A DNA stretch of 64,000 nucleotides, from contig JASANH010001374.1 in the NCBI GenBank assembly GCA_030248295.1, positions 992,001 to 1,056,000 on the forward strand, written 5' to 3'. Below, one piece after another: positions 11,051 to 21,382 of this stretch (position 1 is the stretch's first letter; each line of letters starts with the position of its first letter). The stretch comes from Mesodorylaimus sp. YZB2_4. Lineage: Eukaryota; Nematoda; Enoplea; Dorylaimida; Dorylaimidae. Below the pieces are notes generated by a model. The model saw nothing but the letters and a program-made list of their open reading frames with translations, had not been told where the DNA came from and did not search any database. The translations under genes and the position numbers were made by a program.

Positions 11051-11548
11051 TCTTCGATGCACAATACCTTATATCCAAATCGGCGGCAAGTTAAGCGTCT
11101 GCAATCGATGCTGATAACGATTATTGATCAAAAGAACGGTCTACCAGATACCACGGCTAACTTATAATTTTCCGATTCACATACAAATATTGTTTAAATA
11201 CTATGCGAATAATTCTCAGTTTTTCACAACGTTCCTCAGATAAATAAAGAAAAACCCATGATGAGGAAGCATGATAATTGAAAAACTCTTTAAAATAATA
11301 TCCCAATTGAAGATTAAAAATTAATAGTCTACAATTTCAGTCACGGCTAACTTATAGATTTTGCTTATGTTATCAGCTGTGCGCGACAGTACGCTGAAGT
11401 TGTCTGCTAGAAGGCGCGAGCTGAAATTTTGCTTTGCTTCCGTCACATTTTTTTATATATCTAGTTTTTTAGCAACGATAAAGTCAAAAACATAGAGCTG
11501 CAATTAAAAATTGATTTTTACAAAAAAGGAAGCGTTTTTGTAATTTTA
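11051..11548. promoter_or_regulatory. Shared divergent promoter region CPT2 / NPRL3
   Basis: The 498 bp between the ATG of CPT2 (-) and the ATG of NPRL3 (+) should hold both promoters and 5' UTRs. It is AT-rich with a GC-richer stretch at about 11370-11440 (GCGCGACAG, GGCGCGAG). CACGGCTAACTTATA occurs twice, at about 11152 and 11342. No TATA box or named motif can be asserted. Confidence 0.45.
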
Positions 11549-14500
11549 ATGGAGGAAAATGATGTTTTCGCGGATGTCCAACCGCTATGCATTTTTTTGG
11601 CGGTAAAAAGTACCAAAGGCGATCGTCTCCTTTTCAAATATCCATTCGAGGATGATCCGACTCCTGCCCAGCAATCATCCAATTCCGCATTTTCGGTTGG
11701 CACAAAAGGGACGACGGGTAAGCTCCTTTGTTTGAGTGAATTTTTTACATTTCCAAGCGATTTTGTAATTGGGAAATCAACAACTTTTAATTGATCTAAA
11801 TGAAAGTACTGTTTAGGAATGCCAACCGCGACATCTTCTGTGGTGCCGAGACAAGAACGAGGAATCCCGAAATTATCAGAAGACGATCCTTGGGTGCCTC
11901 CTGTCTAGTAAGATCATTTTTCATTTTCTTTCGTTTTCAGTCAATTTGTCTTCGAATTTTTGTTCTGCTCTTTGAATTTCCTTGGTTTTCTTTTTAAATC
12001 GTTCCAATTTCATTCGTTTTTTATTAAATCGTTTAAATTTCCTCCGTTTTCTTTTCAATTCCATTCAAATCCATTTTTAAATGTTGACGATTTCGAAACT
12101 AAGTTCTCTTTTTTTCAGTAACAGCAACGAAACATTGATTGAAAATGGGAAATTGGTTGGTTTGACGGACGAGATTTTGGGATATTTGTTTGCCGTGCGA
12201 TCTGGCGTTTGTGGTCAGCCATTGGAAGTGAAGATCAACGATGTTCGATTTGTGTGTTTTCCAGCATTATTACAACAACCCGCCCCCAGTGCGCCTATCG
12301 ATTCGAACGGCGATTTGCCAACTTTATTGCTCTTCAATATTGTCTTCGCGCTGAGGGTAAGCACTGGGGTCGTGGCCTAGCGGGTCAAGGCGTCTGCCTC
12401 TCACTCTTACGGGGGAGGGTTCGACTCCCGCCTGGGTCAAAAATTGTCAAGCATGTGTTCCTTACTTAGCCCTCGAATGCGTTGTGTGGTGCTTGGCGAT
12501 GGATAAAGATGACATGATGACTTCATACACGAGACATTAGGCAGCAGATGATGGACGCGGGTGTTTCTGCTCACCGACAGCATACGTCTGTAACAAGTCC
12601 TGGCAGGCGTAGGAGGCAGGTCGACATGAGCAAGAGAGGTCTTACGCCTATTTGCGGCTGAAACATAACGCGAGGGGTTAACCTCTCCCAGCCAGGGGAG
12701 ATCGATTACTCTCTCCCACTCGCCATGGCCTACCAGGCGGGGGGTTACACGTGTCAGCACGGGTGGACAAGTGAACTGTGGTTTGCTTGTAGTGACAGAA
12801 CGTGGCGTGGCAGCCTCTCCCTAACGATTTGGGCCAAGTTCTAGTCGAGTGCACACACGCCTGTCGAAGTTTTTTTGCGCTTTCGGCAAAGTTTTCTCAA
12901 AACTTTTAGCGATGCCCCAAGTTGATGTCAGCGGCAAATTTGTAGAGAAAAATATGCTCTATCGATTGGTGGTTTTTTGCTTATGCTTATACTGCTTTTA
13001 TCAAGTTTATAACACATCTTTTTATTTGAATCGCCAAAATGCCCGTCCCCCCCCCCCCCCCCCGCTTTACGACAGGCTCGTATGCGCCAATATCGAAAAT
13101 CGCCGCTTCCGGGAGATTTTCTCAAACTTTTTAGCGATAACCCAAGTTGATGTCAGCGACAAATTTGTTGAGAAAAATATGCTCTATCGACTGGCTGTCT
13201 TTGTTTTGCTCTTACTCCTTTTATTATGTTTATAACAACTTTTTCCATTCGAATCGCACAGATTTACGAAAAGTTTCGATAAAAATTAAAAACAAAAGAT
13301 TAAAGCCTCGAAATTACATCTGCTCGATAGAGCACACTTTTCTCTATGAAATTGTCGCTGACATCAAGTTGGGTTATCGCTGAAAATTTCGAGAAAAATC
13401 GCTTGAAACTGGCGACTCCGCGAATCTGGCGCACACCAGCCTGTCGAGCGACAGGAGAGCGTTTTGGTGATTCAAATGAAAAAACTTTGTTATAAACTTA
13501 ATTCAAGCAGCAAACGCAAGTCAAAGACAACCAGTCGATAGAGTATTTTTTCCTCTACAAAATTGTCGCTGATATCAAATTGGGTTATCGCTAAAGGCTC
13601 GAGAAAAACTGGCTGAGAGCGACCGAATATACTGTAGGTAGGTTCATGCAATTATAGTCGGTCCCTCCCCTGTCGTGCGGAGTTGCCGCTTTCAAGCGAT
13701 TTTCTCGAAATTTTGAGCGATAACCTAATTCGATGTCAGCGACAATTTTGCAGAGAAAAATGTGCTCTATCAAGATCATCAAATTGCGATCAACGATTGA
13801 TTGATTCCATCAATTGATTTCTGAAAATTAATCAATTGATGGAGTCAATCAATCAATCGATCGATTGCTTAGATCAATTGAATTAAGAAATCTGATCTAT
13901 ATTACTGATTATCGAAAGACAGCAACTGATTTTAATCATCGATAGATGATGATTAAAATCAATTTACAATAAATTGCGATCGCGATCAATCGAGTTTTGT
14001 CCATTTCGATAATGGACTATCGATTGGTTTTAATCATCATCGTCTTTGAATCGCAATAAAATCGGTCAACTATTGATTTTATCGATTGATCAAGAACCAG
14101 CACTGAATCAATGGATCTGATTGAATTGCAGGCCACGACGCGTCGCTCGTTTGTTCAATGTTATCAAGACTTGAGTAAACGCCTGGCCATCGCTTTGCGT
14201 CACGAAGAATCGCGATGTCGATACTTGAGTAAACAAGTTCGCACCATGACCGAGTGCCAGGAAGAAGTGCAGAATTTGCCAGAAGGTGGGTTATTTTTGG
14301 GGAATCATGGTGAATTTTGATGGATCGGATCGGATTTTTGTTGTTAGCTTGTCAAGAATCGCCGTACAAATTGATGCTGCCCAAGAGTGAATTGGCTCAA
14401 GATTTGAAGACGACATTTGTGGAGTAAGTGGGAGAGGGGTGGGAGAGGATGGCGGGCCACTGGTTCGATTTTAGTGTGACTACGACTGGTTTCGTCAATG

Positions 14501-16895
14501 TGAAAATCAATAGATGGATCGAAGTCAGTTTTTGTTTGCCGCACAAAGTGCATTGGGTTCCTGGATTGGGAATTTTCGAGGTGAGCTTGGATCAATAGAT
14601 GGGGTTCCTGTACTCGCACTCTCCATCAGTGGCATCCCGACTTACTTTGGAGCTGTGAGCTTTTTGGATTTTTAGTGAAATTACTCAAAAATAATTCACA
14701 GATGCACTTGAGTAATCCAGGGACCATATCAGTAAAAATCACATGGGGACTGTATCATTAAATGACGTGGGTACCATATAAAATGACATGAGGACCATAT
14801 AAAATCATTGAAAATGTAAGGACCGCATCATAAAATGACATAGGGACCGTATCATAAAATGACATGGGGACCGTATCATAAAATGACGTGGGGACCGTAT
14901 CAAAATCATTGAAAATGTAGGGACCATATCATAAAATCACATGGGGACCATATCGTAAAATAGGGACCATATCAAAGTTTTAGGAATGTAGGGACCATTT
15001 ATAAAATCATATGACGACGATATACTGTATAATCATTTGGATTCCAGGGATCCAATAAAGTCGCACAAAGCCATATCATAAAGTCGTGTGGGGAAATATC
15101 AAGAAATCATATGGGGGACTATATAAAATCATTGAAGATCCAGGGACTACACCCAAAGTAAAAGTGCGTTCACAGGTTCATGTTCATGTTTTACCACATC
15201 ACCAAACGCTTATGCGCACTCGAGGGCGAAGGGACACATTTTACACGAAGTTTTTTGAGAAAATTTAAGGACACGGATCCATGGTAATTCATGAGGCAAT
15301 TGGTGGAGAGTGCGAGTATTGTGATGTGTCGTCGACCAGTGGGATATGTACTGTACTGTAGGAGAATATTTGCTATTTTTAGTGCAATCTTGAACAACTT
15401 TGTTTTTTAGCCAGAAAAATTGCAACGTTTGTTATCGGCTATCAGGTGAGGACGAGGATGTAAGCAGGTCGTGTGTAGGTGGACGGTGTCTTTGTTTCAG
15501 GCCCTACCACGGCATGCTGTTGCTGTGCGATCAGAAGGAACTGGTCGAGCGGGCGCCGATCGACGGCTCGCCCACATTGTCCAGACTGCTCAATGTGTAC
15601 ACGCCGCTGAGAAGTTTCCAAGCCCTGTCGTTCGAGTGTGGTGTTCCATTGTCGCAGGTAAGGTTGATGGGGTGGAGCAATACCAGAATCCTTTGTGTGG
15701 GTTCGACTCCCGCCTGGGTTGTTATTTTTGTATTTTCTCATTTTAGGTCATGCGACTGGCCGAGCATCTGGTGTACTGGGGGAAGGCACTGATCATCTAC
15801 CCGTTGTGCGAGACCAACGTCTATTCCATCTCGCCCCTGGCCCAGTTGCATTCGTAAGTAGGCAGGCATCGTGGGTGGTACGGGGCCGAGTAGGTCAGTG
15901 TCGTAACAGGGAATGGGTTAGTGGAGGCTTCGACTTACGGGACCGTATCAGATAAAAATCACATGGGGACGATATCATAAAATCACATGGGGACCATATC
16001 ATAAAGTCACATGGGGACCATATCATAAAATCACATGGGGACCATATCATAAAATCACATGGGGGACCATATTATAAAATCATATAGGGACCGTACCTGA
16101 ATCATTAGGAATATAGGGGCCATATCACAAAATCACATGGGGACCATATCAAAATTGTGTGGTAAAAATTAGTGGCAATCTACAGTATGTGTTCCTTAGC
16201 CCTCGATCGCGCTTTCTGGTGCCTGGCTGTGGATAAAGTATGACATGGCATGGCACACCCACTAGGTGCATCCTCGAGTGGTGGAACATTAGCAGGTGAG
16301 CGAATGCTTCTTTGATTTTAGAAAGCAATTATGCAGCACGTTTTCCAAGGATTTTCCGAAACGGAATTTTGCGGGCAGTTTGTGCGAATTTTCGAGTCCA
16401 ATATCGCTGAGCGAATTCACGAATCCATTGGCTCACGAACCGCATCAACAAACGGAGCGAGTGAAGATGGTGGTTTGGTTTCTGCGGTATCGATTGATTA
16501 TGCAAGTGCACACATTCGTGTACTTGCTACTCGACGAGGATGGCGAGTTGGAGTTGGAGGGGGTGCAGGAGGGCTTAGTGGACTCGGCCATGGACGAGTC
16601 GACCAATAGCGAGGAGTGGGTGTTGGATAAGAGGGCGGTGGATGTGCTCAACAGATTGCCAGCAGAGTTGAGACATAAGAATGAGGATTTGAGGATGTTT
16701 CTACGTTTGTGCAAGTATTTCGACGGCCAGCATCATTTCGAGGATGTGATGTACTGGGAGAATTTGAGGAGGTCGGATTTGGTGCAGGCGGTGGCCAAGT
16801 ATCAGAGTGTGCTGGCCACGTGTCAGCACGAGGACGAGTTGTCGGCTGTGTACATGGAGCCGTCGTTGAATGATGTGTTCTCGTGGTCGCAGTAA
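11549..16895 (+). CDS. NPRL3: NPRL3, GATOR1 complex subunit (complete, 10 exons)
   Basis: GATOR1 (DEPDC5-NPRL2-NPRL3) is the GTPase-activating complex for RagA/B on lysosomes that turns mTORC1 off when amino acids are low. Model: join(11549..11717, 11817..11907, 12119..12356, 14132..14285, 14348..14423, 14475..14580, 15411..15445, 15501..15657, 15747..15853, 16322..16895), 568 aa, all phases consistent; human NPRL3 is 569 aa. Recognisable blocks: [13 protein letters not shown] (N-terminal longin-like domain), [111 protein letters not shown]. The C-terminus resembles the family's [23 protein letters not shown] segment. Two introns carry the same minisatellite, and intron 3 is full of transposon remnants. 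It lies 118 bp upstream of UXT on the same strand. Confidence 0.94.
12369..12530 (+). repeat. SINE-1, well preserved tRNA-derived SINE
   Basis: A-box-like GTGGCCTAGCGGGTCAAGG, B box GGTTCGACTCC, GCCTGGGTCAAAAATTG junction, and tail CCTTACTTAGCCCTCGAATG, TGGTGCTTGGCGATGGATAA, then ATGAC-like repeats. RNA polymerase III-type head plus an unrelated tail is the SINE hallmark. It starts about 13 bp after the NPRL3 exon 3 donor. Confidence 0.88.
12650..12765 (-). repeat. Dispersed repeat R-CCCGTC, minus orientation
   Basis: On the minus strand: a CGCCTGGTAGGCCATGGCGA start, CTCCCCTGGCTGGGAG, and GTTATGTTTCAGCCGCA near the end. It closely follows a SINE-1 copy. Confidence 0.6.
12828..13790. mobile_element. 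TAGGGCC-family inverted-repeat elements, cluster of copies
   Basis: Starts GGGCCAAGTTCTAGTCGAGTG-CACACACGCC. The block TTGATGTCAGCG-CAAATTTGT, GAGAAAAATATGCTCTATCG appears at about 12920 and 13150 in plus orientation, at about 13320-13380 and 13535-13590 in minus, and again in plus at about 13730. The result is a set of alternating inverted copies. A 17-bp C run (13047-13063) lies inside. In NPRL3 intron 3. Confidence 0.75.
13047..13063 (+). repeat. Poly-C tract (one of nine long C/G runs)
   Basis: 17 C in a row. Other uninterrupted runs: 17253-17263 (G11), 18772-18784 (G13), 26639-26650 (C12), 39634-39647 (C14), 44317-44329 (C13), 45158-45167 (C10), 45437-45451 (C15), 59631-59641 (G11). All are non-coding, in introns. 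Run lengths may be inexact in the assembly. Confidence 0.9.
13785..14100. repeat. Cluster of AT-rich perfect hairpins
   Basis: Two clear palindromes: ATCAATTGAT arms around 13815-13850, and GATTTTAATCATC / GATGATTAAAATC at about 13930-13962. Further AATCGATTG-type units surround them. In NPRL3 intron 3, ending just before the exon at 14132. Confidence 0.7.
14715..15140 (+). repeat. Minisatellite, about 24-bp unit (NPRL3 intron 6)
   Basis: Repeated CACATGGGGACCATATCA with TAAAAT spacer, with shorter and degenerate units, through the middle of the intron 14581-15410. The same unit forms a second array in another intron of this gene at 15937. Confidence 0.85.
15937..16165 (+). repeat. Minisatellite, same 24-bp unit (NPRL3 intron 9)
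   Basis: Units CACATGGGGACCATATCA + TAAAAT, more regular than in the 14715 array. A SINE-1 tail follows at about 16184-16250. Confidence 0.88.
16184..16252 (+). repeat. SINE-1 tail fragment
   Basis: TATGTGTTCCTTAGCCCTCG, GGTGCCTGGCTGTGGATAAA and ATGACATGGC; no tRNA-like head. In NPRL3 intron 9. Confidence 0.75.
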
Positions 16896-17013
16896 AAGTT
16901 GGCATTGGTGGGGGCTGCGGTTGATGAGTGAGGATGGCAACGGATTCTCTGCTCGTTGTGTGTGCTACGTATGTAACACTTATTGTTAGTCAGGTTAGGT
17001 TTGGGACGAAGAG

Positions 17014-19354
17014 ATGGAGCTGAGTGAAGTGGAGAAGAAGGTGGCTGAATTCGAGGCGTTCATCAATGACAAGTTGAGGAATGATTTGAGGTAAGGGTAT
17101 TCCTAGGCCAGCCTGAGGCTGCTGGTGCGGCTACAGTGTGCGGTACGTGTTTTATACCTGGCAGGATCTGGGCCAATGCTGGCATAGCTATGGTGTATTG
17201 TAGGCTAAGACTGTTTGGACTAGCTTAAAACTAGTTAGCTAGGCGGTCATATGGGGGGGGGGGCGGGGTCAGAATCCCTGTGACAGTCCACTGCCAGTGC
17301 TCCCTGGCTTCCCCTGTCACTGAACTGGTTTCAGTGTGGTTCAAAGAGCCTGACAGCAATGGGGCATTTTAGGATGATTTTGGACGCCAGAGATCAAGTG
17401 TGTGAGCAGATGGCAGAATACTCGCAGTTGAAATCGACGATCGAGAAGTTGATGGTATGCTGCTGGCCTGGAGTGCATAGGGAACGTCCTCGCTTTTGTG
17501 ATTGGTCCCCCAATCCTGTCCCTATGAGATGCCTGGCTATGCTAGGCGTTTGCCTTTATAGTCACTCCTGTTCGGCTAGGGGGCCCAGGGGGTCTCTTGT
17601 TTGGCTAAGGGGTCCAGGGGGTCTTCCTGTTCGGCTAGGGGTCCTCCTGTTCGTTTAGGGGGGCCCAGGGGGTCTCCTGTTCGGCTAGGGGTCCTCCTGT
17701 TCGTTTAGGGGGGGCCCAGGGGGTCTCCTGTTCGGCTAGGGGGTCCAGGGGGTCTTCCTGTTCGGCTAGGGGTCCTCCTGTTCGTTTAGGGGGGCCCAGG
17801 GGGTCTCCTGTTCGGCTAGGGGTCCTCCTGTTCGTTTAGGGGGGCCCAGGGGGTCTCCTGTTCGGCTAGGGGGTCCAGGGGGTCTTCCTGTTCGGCTAGG
17901 GGTCCTCCTGTTCGTTTAGGGGGCCCAGGGGGTCTCCTGTTCGGCTAGGGGTCCTCCTGTTCGTTTAGGGGGGGCCCAGGGGGTCTCCTGTTCGGCTAGG
18001 GGGTCCAGGGGGTCTTCCTGTTCGGCTAGGGGTCCTCCTGCTCGCTTAGGGAGCCCAGGGGGTCTCCTGTTCGGCTTTGGGGCCAGGTAGCCTCCTGAAA
18101 AAGCTGGAGACGTTGGTCGGGGGCCCGGGCCACTGTAGCTGAGGTGGGAGAGAGTGAGTTGTGGGAGTGTGCCTGGTGTAAAGTAGATTCTTCCAACTGT
18201 GCCACTGGATGACACAGGTTCAGGGTTGGCTGTCCATGAATTGAATCTAATTTTACACGCCAGGCCACTTTATTTCAGGAAAGCGGAATCGAGAGGAATC
18301 TCAAGACAAAAATGGATATCGGATGCAATTTTTTCATGGAGGCGGTTGTGTGAGTCCATTTTTCAATCACCTGGTTCCTCACAACCATTTCGTTCTTTTC
18401 AGACCGGAGCCAAGCAGGATCCTGGTGTGCATCGGGAACGGGTTCTTCGTGGAGATGAGTCACGTCGAGGCCTTGCAGTTCATACCCAACAAGATCGGGT
18501 CGTTGGAGAAGAGGATGAACCACTTGTCTACTCAGGCCAATCATATCAAGGCTAGAATACGGTTTCTGCTGGAGGTGAGTACTCGAAGGGGAGGCTGATG
18601 GTTTGTCCAGGTAGCACTTGGAAGTTGTCTGGGCTTGTCCTTCGCGCGCAGTGCCAAATCTCACATAGCATGCTCAATTACTTGTGACTGAGCAGTGGCT
18701 GTCCAAAGGGGCCCAGTTGTCTTAGGACACCCCTCCAAGTCCAAGTAGCCTGTGCTCTGTCTTTTGCCACTGGGGGGGGGGGGGCATAGCACTACCTAGC
18801 TACGAGCAGGAACATGCAGCACGCTATCATTCAGGTTTCTGACAGCCAAGAGGGGCCTCACACCCAGCACTCCTGGTCAAAGACCCAGCTTGAGCCAATG
18901 AAGGAAGTACCGGGTGATCTGGGATACCAGACTAGTCTTGGCCGGCAACCAGGCCTAGCGGGTTAAGGCGTCTGCCTCTCACGCTGGGTGCGCACTTAGA
19001 GGGGAGGGTTCGACTCCCGCCTCGGTACAAAATGATTGTCAATTATGTGCTCCTTAGCCCTCAAGTGCTTGGCTATGGATAAAGTATGACATGACATGAC
19101 ATGACCATCACTGGCCGGGTTGTTTTTATTGTCTGTTCAAAATTTGGCCAAGTGCCCTCCATGGCAGCCAAAAAGTGAGTTTTGTGCTGCAGGCAGCCCT
19201 TCGGCTGTGTGGGTCGAAACTCATTTGGTTCCCAGGGGGCTTCTCCTGGCACAGAGTACACCCTCATCGCACGCGGGTCCCACATTTACATACGTTCATG
19301 TTTCAGGGCCTTCGAGACCTCCAGAACATTCAGGCAGCCGGGCATACCCCGTAG
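17014..19354 (+). CDS. UXT: UXT, prefoldin alpha-like protein (complete, 5 exons)
   Basis: Small alpha-class prefoldin family member, part of the R2TP/prefoldin-like (PAQosome) complex and a nuclear cofactor. Model: join(17014..17090, 17373..17454, 18279..18349, 18403..18574, 19307..19354), 149 aa (human UXT 157), all phases consistent. Visible: N-terminal helix VEKKVAEFEAFINDKLRNDL, then ARDQVCEQMAEYSQLKSTIE, the beta-hairpin region DIGCNFFMEAVVPEPSRILV and GNGFFVEMSHVEALQFI, and a C-terminal helix ending RIRFLLEGLRDLQ. The last exon is only 48 bp, but it continues the frame and the LLEGLR-LQ match exactly. It begins 118 bp after the NPRL3 stop, with an acceptor-like TTGTTAGTCAG about 20 bp before the ATG. 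Its stop is 13 bp from the stop of the convergent TRMT10C-like gene. Intron 3 holds a G-rich repeat array. Confidence 0.92.
17565..18075 (+). repeat. G-rich compound tandem repeat in UXT intron 3
   Basis: Alternating sub-units GTTCGGCTAGGGGTCCTCCT, GTTCGTTTAGGGGGGCCCAG and GGGGGTCTCCT recur with a short step of about 50 bp inside a larger repeat of about 130 bp (higher-order structure). Many G4-5 runs per 100 bp. Confidence 0.92.
18950..19110 (+). repeat. SINE-1, well preserved
   Basis: CAGGCCTAGCGGGTTAAGGC head, CTGCCTCTCACGC, B box GGTTCGACTCC, CAAAATGATTGTCAATTATG, CCCTCAAGTGCTTGGCTATG and (ATGAC)n tail. In UXT intron 4 (18575-19306). Confidence 0.88.
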
Positions 19355-19367
19355 CCTGTACAGACGA

Positions 19368-21382
19368 TCACACCTGTTCTCCACGCACTAAAATCGTGTC
19401 ATTTTGTACCTTTTCATCGTCTTCGTTCATAAAATCATTGCCATTCGAGTCTTGTTGACCGAGCGAGCACAAAAATCTGATTCGTTCCATACGTAATTTC
19501 AGTTTTTCTCTTCGCGATTTCTTCACGCTTTGTGTCATAATTCTGCGCGCGGGCAAGTTATTCAAGATGGCCGCTTGCACACTGCCGTACGCCCGGGCGT
19601 CATTCATAATTGCCAGGACATGGTTTAAGCACAAAGCGTTTCTCGAGACCCATCTGAAAGAAAATGGTATTGTGGATTGCGGGTTCGAATCCCGGTAGTT
19701 CCATTTCTTTTGGAATGGATTAATGCAGGAAGAGTGACGGAGTGGTATAATTCAAACATGTGGGGGCATAGAACCCGTTTAGGGTATTGGTTGTGTTTGT
19801 ACAGGGGCAAGTACCTGGGACCACTTACTTGGCACAGTATTCCAACGGCAATTTCCTGGTTTCGATTCCTTCCTCCAGCGCTCTGGCCAGCGTGGCCTTA
19901 GGTCTGTCAATCTTGTCCACATAAGCGGCGATGATGTAGACTTTATGGGGGTCGTATTCGTGCAGGGTCTGCTCGGCATCGGGGGACAAATAGACCAGCT
20001 TTTCCCTGGGGAACAAATCCAAATAGTGCTTGTCAGTGACGGTGAACATGCTGCCTTCAAAGTTGCCGCCGAAATACTGGGGCAGGTGTTGGGACCAGGG
20101 TGGCTGGGACAAGTTGCACCCGGTGAACACTATGTGGTGTGGGAATCGATGCGCACGATTCTCGTGGTGGACGATGGACAATTGCTTGGATGTGAGATTG
20201 GCCTCCATCGGATGCATCGATGCATAGAAGCTCATGTCGAAAATAATCTCGGGCCCTAGCATCATGGCTTGAGCCAGTCGGGAATTGTTGCTCCTGAAAA
20301 ATCGTACAATATGAAACAGTGATGGTTCGATTTCTGGTCCCTCCATCATTTTTGGAAAATGTCAAGTAAGCAGCTTAATCGACGAACCATCTAGGTGCGA
20401 CTCCCAGTCTTTCCATTATTTTTGGAAGATAACATGTTTAAGGAGCGTTCGATTCCCAGTCCCTCCATCATTTTTGGAAATACTATGCAAGCAACAGAAC
20501 TGTTTGCGAAACCATCTTGAGTTCCATTCCCAGTCCCTACAATATTTTTTGAAGGTGTCATGTGCAGGGATATAGCATCTGAATTCACAAAGAAGCCTTA
20601 TTGGGTTCGATTCCCAGTCCAGTCCCTCCAACACTTTTGTAAATGCTACATGAGCAACTGCATTGATACAGAGACCATCTGGGTTCGACTCCCAGTCGCT
20701 CCAGTCCTTTTATAACAAATCAATTTTCGACCCTAAGACCAGCATTTTGTTTTTTAGTCTCTGCCCACGCACCGCGAGTAAGTCCAGGTTCAACCCCCGG
20801 ACAGTCCATTACTTTTGGAAACTGTCGAGTTGCAGAAAAGGGAAGCCACCAGAGCCAGGAGGTGTGGGGTCCCCAGGGGAGCCCTATCCCAACCTCCCTC
20901 ACTCACTTGTTGATGTTTCCTTCAATGTACCGTCGAAAAATATAACTTCCCGAAAATCCATAATAAATATGATTCTTCTTTTCTTCTTCGATTTTTGCTA
21001 ATATCTCTTTTTTCACCGTCTCCGCTTGGGCCCTAGCGGCTGCCTTTTTCGCCGCCTCTGCCAGTCGTTTGCGCTCGCATTGGTGCAAATAAGAGAAATA
21101 GACGAGTCGTCGCCACCTGGACTGGATTTGGATCAACTGACGCCAGTTGCTGACCGAGACCTTGGACGGCACGGCAGCATCCGACTCCTTGAACAGCACA
21201 TACTCGGCCTTGTACTCGTCCAGACGTCGAGCCAACTCGGGCTCCAACGTGGACTTGAATCGCTCATAGTCCTCCTCGGTCGTCTGCTTCATCGGCCTGA
21301 TGCCAGGATCGTCGAGTTTGGCCCCCTGGGTGCAGAAGGATCGTCGGGTCGCCGACACAAGACGGGAAAACCGCACAGCCAT
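19368..21382 (-). CDS. TRMT10C/MRPP1-like mitochondrial tRNA methyltransferase, copy A
   Basis: TRMT10C is the SAM-binding subunit of mitochondrial RNase P; with its partners it methylates purine 9 and helps cut the tRNA 5' leader. Model: complement(join(19368..19653, 19829..20293, 20907..21382)), 408 aa, phases consistent. Exon 1 begins with a likely mitochondrial presequence (MAVRFSRLVSATRRSF). A basic helical region (KRLAEAAKKAAARAQAETVK) and HIYYGFSGSYIFRR follow. Exon 2 holds the SPOUT-type fold: IIFDMSFYASM, HHIVFTGC, KHYLDLFPREKLVYLSPDA and VYIIAAYVDK with the conserved Asp. Exon 3 gives ALCLNHVLAIMNDARAYGSV and a basic tail. An acceptor-like CGTTTCAG lies 9 bp before the ATG. Codons are GC-rich, unlike copy B. 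Introns carry tRNA T-arm-like units. Confidence 0.85.
19654..19828 (+). repeat. tRNA 3'-half-like sequence in intron 2 of TRMT10C-like A
   Basis: GCGGGTTCGAATCCCGGTAG and TTCCA form a T-arm with an acceptor-like 3' strand ending CCA (around 19680-19702), then TTTCTTTTGGAATGG. No matching 5' half was found, so this is not called a tRNA gene. Confidence 0.5.
20325..20860 (+). repeat. Array of tRNA T-arm-like units in intron 1 of TRMT10C-like A
   Basis: At least six units, each a T-arm/B-box-like piece such as GGGTTCGATTCCCAGTCC followed by TCCATCATTTTTGGAAA and a TGTCATGTGAGCAAC-like spacer, many ending in ACCATCT. T-loop motifs lie at about 20333, 20390, 20447, 20517, 20604, 20684 and a looser one at about 20790. 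Spacing is irregular (about 55-105 bp). No full cloverleaf is present. Confidence 0.7.
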
